Below, in pieces: positions 7,460 through 13,406 of a DNA stretch of 64,000 nucleotides. Both the position numbers and the translations under genes were made by a program. The notes below the pieces were generated by a model. That model worked only from the letters and a program-made list of their open reading frames with translations, ran no database searches and was not told where the DNA came from. Each line of letters begins with the position of its first letter. Position 1 is the first letter of the stretch. The DNA comes from Sphingomonas sp. (lineage in GTDB: Bacteria > Pseudomonadota > Alphaproteobacteria > Sphingomonadales > Sphingomonadaceae): NCBI GenBank assembly GCA_025936675.1, contig JAICSX010000004.1:1-64000 (forward strand), in the 5' to 3' direction.

Positions 7460-8319
7460 AGCCTGATCAAGGTCTCGGGGATCTTCTTCGAGGTCGAGTC
7501 CACGTCCCAGTGAAGCTGGTGCCCGATCGGGTGCGCCGCTGGCCCATCCTCGCTGTTGTTGGTCAGGATCTCGCCGTCGGTGATGACGGTGAAACGACCC
7601 TGCGCATGCGAGACCATGTCCGTCTTGGTGTTCCCCGGAGCGCCCGCAGCGGCCATGCGCTCCATCAGCGGCCCGGCCCCGCCGGTGAGCGCGGGCGCGG
7701 TCACCAGCACACTTCCGTCGGCACGGCGGCGGATGGCGATGAACGGCAGCAGCAGATCATTGTCCGGAAGCGCGGGGAAGACGAAGTCCTGCCGGTCGCT
7801 CCCAACGAAATGGTAATCGACATCGAACACGCCATTGCCGCGATAGGTGACCGACCGCCAGCCGGCATATTTCATCAGCTTGGCTGCAAAGGCGCGGTTT
7901 GACGCGTCGTCGAGGCCGGGAACGCCGAACATCGCGGCCGCTTGCTCCGCATTCTTACGGTTTCGCTCGGTTCTTTCCGCTTGTTCCTTTTCGAAGGCTG
8001 CTTTCTGGGCGGCAATCTCGGCCTTGCTGCAGGGTCGCTCCTTCGGGCCCTTTCCCTCGGGATTGTTTATGGTGATGATCGGGGGAAGCGGCTGGGAGCC
8101 CTCCTTACCTTCATAGCAGCGCGATTTGTCATCGCTCCATGCAATAGGCGTGACATCGTCTTTTGGAATCTGCAGAACGATCTCGCCGCGATAATCGAGC
8201 GTGAAGCTGCCGTCCTTCCTGACCGTCAGGTCCGACGTGAACTTGCCCGGCCCCCACAAGCAGCCCGTGAGAAGAAGCGGCGCGGCGATCGCGAACAGGC
8301 GCTTGGTCCAGTGACGCAT
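7456..8319 (-). CDS. Putative lipoprotein of unknown function
   Basis: 287 residues starting at the ATG with an AGGGGG Shine-Dalgarno (the longer ORF adds an unlikely N-terminus). MRHWTKRLFAIAAPLLLTGC is a lipoprotein signal with lipobox LTGC. The mature part starts with a strand-rich region (FTSDLTVRKDGSFTLDYRGEIV), then a charged helix rich in Glu/Lys/Arg (EKEQAERTERNRKNAEQ, about residues 120-140). No family was recognised. Convergent with and overlapping mscL by four bases. Confidence 0.75.
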   Translation of the reverse strand: MRHWTKRLFAIAAPLLLTGCLWGPGKFTSDLTVRKDGSFTLDYRGEIVLQIPKDDVTPIAWSDDKSRCYEGKEGSQPLPPIITINNPEGKGPKERPCSKAEIAAQKAAFEKEQAERTERNRKNAEQAAAMFGVPGLDDASNRAFAAKLMKYAGWRSVTYRGNGVFDVDYHFVGSDRQDFVFPALPDNDLLLPFIAIRRRADGSVLVTAPALTGGAGPLMERMAAAGAPGNTKTDMVSHAQGRFTVITDGEILTNNSEDGPAAHPIGHQLHWDVDSTSKKIPETLIRL

Positions 8320-8380
8320 GGAATACCCCCTACAGGGCAACAGTAGCGGAGCGGCATTGCGTGAGAAAGTGAACTGAAGC

Positions 8381-8752
8381 TCAGGCGGCGGCCGGCTCGC
8401 TCGCGAAGCAGATCGTGTTGCCCGAGGGATCGTCGACGTAGAATTCACGCGTCCCCCACATCTGGTCGACAGGACCGCAATGGACCGGGCTCTCGGGCCG
8501 ATCGGGTGGGCGGTATCCGCGGCCCTTCAGCGTCTCGAACGCGCCATCGACATCCTCAACGCGAACGATCGCGGAATGCCTCGAACTGTTTCCGTTGAAA
8601 TCCTGCTGGAGGTGGAATTCCTCGCCCTTCAGGCTGAGGATCGCATAGAACGAGGCAACATCTGGCGAGGCCTGGTGCACGGTGAAGCCGAGAATGTCGC
8701 GATAGAATGGAAGCGCTTGTTCGAGCGAGCGCACGCGGAATACAGGAATCAT
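8381..8752 (-). CDS. VOC-family (glyoxalase/bleomycin-resistance) protein
   Basis: 123 residues. One vicinal-oxygen-chelate domain made of two beta-alpha-beta-beta-beta modules: PVFRVRSLEQALPFYRDILGFTV, EEFHLQQDFNG, then IVRVEDVDGAFETLKGRGY and the C-terminal REFYVDDPSGNTICFAS. The last motif (F-x-DPxGN) is typical of glyoxalase/bleomycin-resistance-like proteins. I start at the ATG giving MIPVFRV, with GGAG eight bases upstream. The enzymatic activity cannot be predicted. Confidence 0.85.
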   Translation of the reverse strand: MIPVFRVRSLEQALPFYRDILGFTVHQASPDVASFYAILSLKGEEFHLQQDFNGNSSRHSAIVRVEDVDGAFETLKGRGYRPPDRPESPVHCGPVDQMWGTREFYVDDPSGNTICFASEPAAA

Positions 8753-8859
8753 TGCCAGTCTCCAGCGGTGACGGGACGAGGAGGAGCTTTTTGTCACCCG
8801 CTGCTCTCCACCGCCCGAAATTTTACGCCTTCGGGCGCGTCACGTCACCGCTGAATCGC

Positions 8860-9570
8860 TCAGCCCTGTCGAACTCGAAGACGAGTCCAGGTGGGCCGCC
8901 TTGTGGCCCAACCGATGGCGCCGAACCCCAGCAGCATCATCGCCCAGGTCGCGGGCTCCGGGATAGGACCGACCGGATTTATCTCCGGCCCCACGTAAGA
9001 CATGTTGCGGGCGCCGATATGGCTGTTGTCGAAGTAGATGTACGCGATGTCGGCTGTCGCTTCGGAGAAGCCGTAATAGCCGCTCGACATGCCCGTACTG
9101 TTCCCGTTGTTGTTGAACGAGATATAGTCGATCAGATTCATTGAGCTATCGTAGGCGAACATCCCCGCCGAATTGAGGTTCGTAAATTCGCCGTCGGTCC
9201 AGAATATCTCGGCAAGGAACCCGGACGTCGGGGTTGAGAACGTCAGCCACATCTTAGCGTAGCCGCCGGAGCCGACGTCATAGGCGTCATTGAGCGCAAT
9301 GATCGGCGGATCACCGGCCGCGATGGTAGCGTTGCTCGTCGTGTAACCGCCAGTCCAGCCGAACAGGCTGTTGGTCTGGTTCGACTGCCAACTGATGCCC
9401 CCGCCGATGTCGATCGGCCCGGAACCGGTAATGTTGCTGGCCGGAAGGTTGATGGCGTTGGCCCCCGCCAGACTTCCGGCACCGTTGATCGTCGTGGCAA
9501 ACGCCGGCGACGATCCCGCAGCCGCGGCAACTAGCGCGATGAGCGCGACGCCTTTTGCTGTTCCCCCCAT
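8860..9570 (-). CDS. PEP-CTERM sorting-domain exported protein
   Basis: 236 residues. Signal peptide ends at PAFA; the mature region is Gly/Asn/Ser/Thr-rich with a beta-sandwich look and lacks cysteine. The C-terminus carries the exosortase sorting signal: PEPATWAMMLLGFGAIGWATRR, i.e. PEP motif, hydrophobic helix and basic end. Such proteins are processed by exosortase/EpsH and exported to the cell surface or exopolysaccharide. No exosortase gene is in the window. Preceded by AAAGGA. It is divergent from the winged-helix/ankyrin regulator, with a direct repeat between them. Confidence 0.87.
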   Translation of the reverse strand: MGGTAKGVALIALVAAAAGSSPAFATTINGAGSLAGANAINLPASNITGSGPIDIGGGISWQSNQTNSLFGWTGGYTTSNATIAAGDPPIIALNDAYDVGSGGYAKMWLTFSTPTSGFLAEIFWTDGEFTNLNSAGMFAYDSSMNLIDYISFNNNGNSTGMSSGYYGFSEATADIAYIYFDNSHIGARNMSYVGPEINPVGPIPEPATWAMMLLGFGAIGWATRRPTWTRLRVRQG

Positions 9571-9628
9571 ATTAAATTTCCTTTAAATAAACACTGTTAA
9601 TGTGTGCGTGAATCGGATGACGGCTGTC

Positions 9629-9646
9629 CTCAAGCCGTTCTCAAGC
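9629..9646 (+). promoter_or_regulatory. 11-bp-phased direct repeat CTCAAGC upstream of regulator
   Basis: Two exact CTCAAGC copies at 9629-9635 and 9640-9646, 11 bases apart, 20 bases before the regulator's start codon and 59 bases from the divergent PEP-CTERM start. Direct repeats with 11-bp period are the usual binding geometry of OmpR/PhoB winged-helix dimers, so autoregulation or control of the PEP-CTERM gene is a plausible inference. Confidence 0.45.
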
Positions 9647-9665
9647 TTTTCTAAAGGCGACGCAG

Positions 9666-10649
9666 ATGTCCGATTTGAAGCGAGGGGAATTGGGTCGGCG
9701 ACGGTGCCGCTGGCGGTTCGAGGAGTGCGTCTTCGACGAGGCTAGCTGGTCGCTCATCGTCAACGGCAATCGAGTGACGGTCGAAACGAAGCCGCTCGAG
9801 TTGTTGCGCGCACTCTTGCAAGATGCCGGGAATCTCGTCTCCAAGGACGAGTTGCTCGACCGCATCTGGCCAAACGTAACGGTGGTCGAGGGATCGCTGC
9901 CGACGGCGGTCCATAAGCTCAGGCTTGCTCTCGGCGACGAAAAGCGGACGGCTCAGATCATCGAAACGGTTCCGAGGATCGGATACCGCCTTGCCGTCCC
10001 CGTTCACGTTGAGGAGTCCAGCGCCGCGCCGCTGCGCTCCTTCGCGAACGGAACGCCACGAGCGCCGGCAACTGTCACACCTGCCGATATGCGATTGTCG
10101 CAATGGAGACGGCCGGCGCCTGTCCTTTCAATACTGTCGGTCGCCGCCGTTGCAGTGACAGTGGGCGCGTTCATGTTCGCGCCGCCAGAATATCTTCACG
10201 CAAACAAGCCCCGACAGGCCTACACGCAGCAACAGGCTCGCGCCGCGTTGCGCAGGCTCGATGTACGTGCCGTAGAGGACATGATTGCCGCGGGCTGGGA
10301 TCCCAACAAATCGTTCGATGACCAGGGAAACGGCGCGATCAACGTCGTGTTGGACCAATGCGAATGGGATCACGGTCACCATCAGGAAGAAATTTTGCTC
10401 ATGATCCGCACGCTGACCGATGAGGGAGCAGTGATCGATCGCCGGAACACGTGGGGAGATACGCCCTACAGCATAGCCAAGACCGAGCGCTTTTGCGGCC
10501 CCGACCATCCCGTCACCAGATATCTTCTAATGATGTGCACGCAGGGGAAGAAGCCGCTCGGCGATCGCTGCATGGCGACTTACGAGCTTGCGCGCGGACG
10601 GCACCTTCGGAGAGATTCGAACCCGAATATGCAAGTAGCGCGGGTATGA
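9666..10649 (+). CDS. Membrane-anchored winged-helix (CadC-like) regulator with periplasmic ankyrin-like domain
   Basis: 327 residues. Residues about 17-112 form an OmpR/PhoB-type DNA-binding winged helix (VTVETKPLELLRALL, VSKDELLDRIWPN, VEGSLPTAVHKLRLALGD, IETVPRIGYRL). There is no receiver domain. A linker leads to one transmembrane helix (about 151-171), so the rest should be periplasmic. This part has ankyrin-like helix pairs (ARAALRRLDVRAVEDMIAAGWDPN; NTWGDTPYSIAKT) and four cysteines (232, 277, 291, 302). It is built like the CadC/ToxR one-component transmembrane activators. The signal is unknown. Its 3' end lies three bases before the tmRNA gene on the other strand. Confidence 0.82.
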   Translation: MSDLKRGELGRRRCRWRFEECVFDEASWSLIVNGNRVTVETKPLELLRALLQDAGNLVSKDELLDRIWPNVTVVEGSLPTAVHKLRLALGDEKRTAQIIETVPRIGYRLAVPVHVEESSAAPLRSFANGTPRAPATVTPADMRLSQWRRPAPVLSILSVAAVAVTVGAFMFAPPEYLHANKPRQAYTQQQARAALRRLDVRAVEDMIAAGWDPNKSFDDQGNGAINVVLDQCEWDHGHHQEEILLMIRTLTDEGAVIDRRNTWGDTPYSIAKTERFCGPDHPVTRYLLMMCTQGKKPLGDRCMATYELARGRHLRRDSNPNMQVARV

Positions 10650-10651
10650 GT

Positions 10652-10993
10652 GGGGAGCTTCTGTTGCCCGGTGCTCCCCGAACCGCTGGAATCCCCTTCT
10701 GTTGCCCGGTGGGGTCCGACCGCGCTTTAGCTTTGTAACTTCAGTCCGTTAGGACGTCAGTTACGCGGCAAGAGCGAGCGCCTCGTTATCGTTGGCACTT
10801 GTGTGAATGAGCCGTTGCGGTGGCTCAATCCGATCGGCAATCGGGCCTTTATTGCACTCGTCGATCCTATTTCGCCCCCATCAACAGCCCTCACTTCGTC
10901 GAGGGTTGATGGTGGAGGCGCCGGGGTACTGCCCCCCGGGTCCGAAGTGCCTATTCCACCTGACAGTCTACCGACATAGCCGGTCACCCGGCA
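10652..10993 (-). ncRNA. ssrA: Transfer-messenger RNA, circularly permuted two-piece type
   Basis: Rescues stalled ribosomes with SmpB. On the minus strand the acceptor piece comes first and ends in CCA (10910-10912), followed by a 30-nt spacer hairpin (10880-10909), then the coding piece starting GGGGGCG at 10879. That 5' end pairs over 7 bp with the acceptor end CGCCTCC (10914-10920); the third pair is G-U, the alanine identity element. The tag reading frame is 10761-10796 and encodes ANDNEALALAA followed by TAA, resume codon GCC. Two later GGGCAACAGAAG-containing hairpins are typical of alphaproteobacterial tmRNA; the last (10652-10679) marks the approximate 3' end. Ends are approximate; 5' end from the promoter position. 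Confidence 0.95.
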
Positions 10994-10999
10994 GACGCG

Positions 11000-11028
11000 C
11001 ATATAGGGATTTTCCGCGTGAATCTCAA
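11000..11028 (-). promoter_or_regulatory. Sigma-70-type promoter of ssrA
   Basis: Minus strand: -35 box TTGAGA (11023-11028), 17-base spacer, -10 box TATATG (11000-11005). Predicted transcription start is near 10993, just before the tmRNA acceptor piece. It overlaps the alternative upstream start of the plus-strand lipoprotein ORF, supporting the shorter start for that gene. Confidence 0.75.
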
Positions 11029-11083
11029 GGCAGCGGCTGTTATTGCGGCGCAAGCGACGTTGCTTCGTGGGGAACCGAAACAT

Positions 11084-11353
11084 ATGAAAAAACTGGCTTT
11101 TGCGTTCGTCGGAACGGCCGCCCTGGCGCTTAATGCTTGCAACAACAGCAACCAGGACACGGTCCAGAATGCCGAGCTGAACCAGCCCGCGCCCGACCAG
11201 CTCAACGAGCTCGCCAATCAGGCGGCGATGGACGCGGCGAATGCCCAGGCGGCGGCGGCGAATGCTGCCAATGCCGCGAACGAGGCGAATGCGGTTGCCG
11301 ACAATACGACCAACCCGAAGGAAGCCGACGAGCAAAACGTCAGCGGCATGTAA
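11084..11353 (+). CDS. Small Ala/Asn-rich lipoprotein
   Basis: 89 residues from the ATG at 11084. MKKLAFAFVGTAALALNAC is a lipoprotein signal with the lipobox LNAC. The mature part is low-complexity and Ala/Asn/Glu-rich (AAMDAANAQAAAANAANAANEAN), probably a helix or coiled segment. No domain recognised. An upstream in-frame ATG (11018) lies within the ssrA promoter and is less likely. The Nudix gene follows 12 bases after its stop, so co-transcription is possible. Confidence 0.75.
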   Translation: MKKLAFAFVGTAALALNACNNSNQDTVQNAELNQPAPDQLNELANQAAMDAANAQAAAANAANAANEANAVADNTTNPKEADEQNVSGM

Positions 11354-11365
11354 GCGGAGCTGCCG

Positions 11366-12118
11366 GTGAGCGAGGCTCCGGATGATGGGGCGATCCCGGC
11401 AGCAACCCTGATCCTCGTCCGCGAGCGACCTGACGGCGCGCCGGAGCTGCTGATGGTCGAGCGCGCGGGCGGAATGGCTTTTGCCGCGGGAGCCCTGGTG
11501 TTCCCGGGCGGCCGGATCGACGAAGCAGATCGGAAACTCGGCGACTCCAAAGGTGTGGATCCAGCCGCGGTCGCCGCGATCCGCGAAACGATCGAGGAGA
11601 CGGCCGTCCCGGCAGGACTGGCGCCACTGCCCGATCAGGAGGCAGCGCTTCGACTGCAGGATGCGCTTGTTGGCGAACAATCCTTTGCCGAGCTGTTGAA
11701 CGGCAGCAGCCTGGAGTTGGACGACGCGGCTTTGACGGCCTTCGCTCGGTGGGTTCCGAAGTTCCACGCGGTCCGGCGGTTCGACACCTTGTTCTTCATC
11801 GCCAAATGTCCCGCTGGCGATTGGCAGCCGAATGTCATCGAAGGCGAATGCTCGGGCGCTTACTGGATGACTGCTGCGGATGTGCTGGAGCGCGAGGCGC
11901 GCGGCGAGGCGCGGCTCATTTTCCCGACGCGGCGAAACCTCGAGCGGATCGCGCAGCACGGCTCATTCGAGGAAATTCGGGCGGATGCGCTGAACCATCC
12001 CATCGAGCCGGTGACCCCCTGGGTCGAGGAGCGCGACGGTGAGAAATTCATCACGATTCCGGGTCACCTGGGCTATCCCGTGACCGAGGAGAGGCTCGAA
12101 GGCCTCTGGCGCGGCTGA
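11366..12118 (+). CDS. Nudix-domain protein (NUDT19-like)
   Basis: 250 residues, GTG start with GGAG eight bases upstream. Begins AATLILVRERPDG; the sequence FPGGRIDEAD... leads to AAIRETIEETAV, a Nudix box with a long insertion between GG and RETIEET. This arrangement, and the extended C-terminal region (FDTLFFIAKCPAG, FPTRRNLERIAQ), resemble the RP2p/NUDT19-type CoA-diphosphatase-like Nudix family common in alphaproteobacteria. It probably hydrolyses a nucleoside-diphosphate derivative; CoA or acyl-CoA is a guess from the family. Confidence 0.85.
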   Translation: MSEAPDDGAIPAATLILVRERPDGAPELLMVERAGGMAFAAGALVFPGGRIDEADRKLGDSKGVDPAAVAAIRETIEETAVPAGLAPLPDQEAALRLQDALVGEQSFAELLNGSSLELDDAALTAFARWVPKFHAVRRFDTLFFIAKCPAGDWQPNVIEGECSGAYWMTAADVLEREARGEARLIFPTRRNLERIAQHGSFEEIRADALNHPIEPVTPWVEERDGEKFITIPGHLGYPVTEERLEGLWRG

Positions 12119-12146
12119 TGCTTGGCGGTCGAGTCGGTGGCCCGCC

Positions 12147-12182
12147 ATAAAGAAAAGGGGACCCGCCAGAGGCGAATCCCCT
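12147..12182 (-). terminator. Rho-independent terminator of the SWIB gene
   Basis: 12-bp stem (12156-12167 with 12171-12182, two G-T wobble pairs) and a 3-nt loop, followed on the minus strand by TTTTCTTT. Strong intrinsic terminator 22 bases beyond the SWIB stop. Confidence 0.88.
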
Positions 12183-12204
12183 ACTTCCCTGAAGGTAGCT
12201 GAAC

Positions 12205-12471
12205 CTACTTCAGATGGTTCGAGAGATGCTTGTTCATCTCGAACATGCTGACGCGGTCCTTGCCCCCGAAAACCTTCTTGAGCTTGTCGTCCGCAAGGAT
12301 TTCCCTCTTGTTCTGAGGGTTTTGCAGGTTGTTCTTGCGAATGTGGTCCCACACTTTCGAAACGACCTGGCTACGCGGAAGCGGCGCACTGCCGCAAATC
12401 TGCGCGAGATCCGACGAAGGTGTGACCGGGCGGGCCAGTCCGCCCCCTGCTTTCCGACTGCCTTGTGCCAT
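12205..12471 (-). CDS. Stand-alone SWIB/MDM2-domain protein
   Basis: 88 residues. After a short basic N-terminus comes a single SWIB domain (LPRSQVVSKVWDHIRKNNLQ, NKREILADDKLKKVFGGKDRVSMFEMNKHLSNHL), the helical fold known from eukaryotic SWI/SNF BAF60 and MDM2 and also found as small proteins in Chlamydia and many alphaproteobacteria. The start is one of two tandem ATGs; the second (12471) is six bases from AGGAGG. The function in bacteria is not established; a role in chromatin or topology is speculation. Confidence 0.9.
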   Translation of the reverse strand: MAQGSRKAGGGLARPVTPSSDLAQICGSAPLPRSQVVSKVWDHIRKNNLQNPQNKREILADDKLKKVFGGKDRVSMFEMNKHLSNHLK

Positions 12472-12547
12472 CATGGCCCTCCTGTTGTTCCTGTCTGTGG
12501 ATAGAGCGCAAAGCTGAACTCTTTGCAATGCTATTGCAGAGGGAAAT

Positions 12548-13360
12548 TCAGTCATTTCCCCAGCGGAACGGAACCACCCTGTTTTGCGCGTCATGGCCGA
12601 TGTCGGCGCGGCCCCCAAATCGAATGCCCGAACGCGCGCACCATTGCTCGACGATGGCTGTCTCATCCACGCCGAAATCCGGGTCGTTGGGAAGCACTTC
12701 GCTGACCCGTCCAAGGCGGATTCTCCGTACCTTCTGGATCGCCGGGACCGCGGTGACGTGGAACATCGCCCGATCGGTTGCATAAAGGTGCTCGCTCACC
12801 TCCTCGATCAGCAGGTCGATCCCGCTGAAGTCGGGTTCGAGCGAGGTTCCGAGAAGGTTGGAGAGGACCGTCAGGTTGAATGCCATGGCCGGGCCATCGA
12901 GCGCCGGCTCCAGCGCTGAGGCGTCGCGCCGGACGAGCCAGTCGAGCGCGCGGTTCACCGCCGCGTCCCCTCCTGTCCGCAGAATGTCCTGCGGCATCGG
13001 ACCCCAGACCGCGTCGTGCCCCGCCTTGTGCAAACCGGCGAGCAGGAAACCCGCGTCGCTGAACCCCATGTAGGTCTTGCCGGCAGCCGCCTGCGGAATG
13101 TCGGCGAGCGCCGCCTCGGCGATCCGGTTCGAGCCATAGCCGCCGCGCGCGAACCAGACCGCATCGATTGACGCGTCCGCCATGACCTCGCGAAGCGCGG
13201 CGAGCCGCGCTTCATCCGGACCCGCAAAATGTCCCTCTGACAAGAAGCACTGCGGGTGAATGACCAGCTCGCAGTCACCGCGTTCGGCGACGATCGCAGT
13301 GACGGCATCCGCCGCCTCGCGCTTCAGTGGGCAGCTGGGGGCAACGACGGCGATCCGCAT
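12548..13360 (-). CDS. ldcA: LD-carboxypeptidase (peptidase S66)
   Basis: 270 residues. Cleaves the terminal D-Ala from murein tetrapeptides (L-D bond) during peptidoglycan recycling; cytoplasmic. The family motif ARGGYGSNR lies near 71-79; the candidate catalytic triad is Ser101 (MGFSDAG), Glu186/187 (LLIEEVSE) and His256 (IGHD). Together with the MurC/Mpl-like ligase 5 kb away and the L,D-transpeptidase at 57.5 kb it fits a murein-recycling theme, though they are not in one operon. Confidence 0.88.
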   Translation of the reverse strand: MRIAVVAPSCPLKREAADAVTAIVAERGDCELVIHPQCFLSEGHFAGPDEARLAALREVMADASIDAVWFARGGYGSNRIAEAALADIPQAAAGKTYMGFSDAGFLLAGLHKAGHDAVWGPMPQDILRTGGDAAVNRALDWLVRRDASALEPALDGPAMAFNLTVLSNLLGTSLEPDFSGIDLLIEEVSEHLYATDRAMFHVTAVPAIQKVRRIRLGRVSEVLPNDPDFGVDETAIVEQWCARSGIRFGGRADIGHDAQNRVVPFRWGND

Positions 13361-13406
13361 CGGCGCTGCTTATGGATGCACAGAGCGAACCTGCGCAATG
13401 GCCGCG

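Noticed and set aside
10757..11959. 400-codon minus-strand ORF across tmRNA and the Nudix gene
   Set aside because: It spans the tmRNA gene, the plus-strand lipoprotein and the Nudix gene; its translation has no motif and contradicts two well-supported features.
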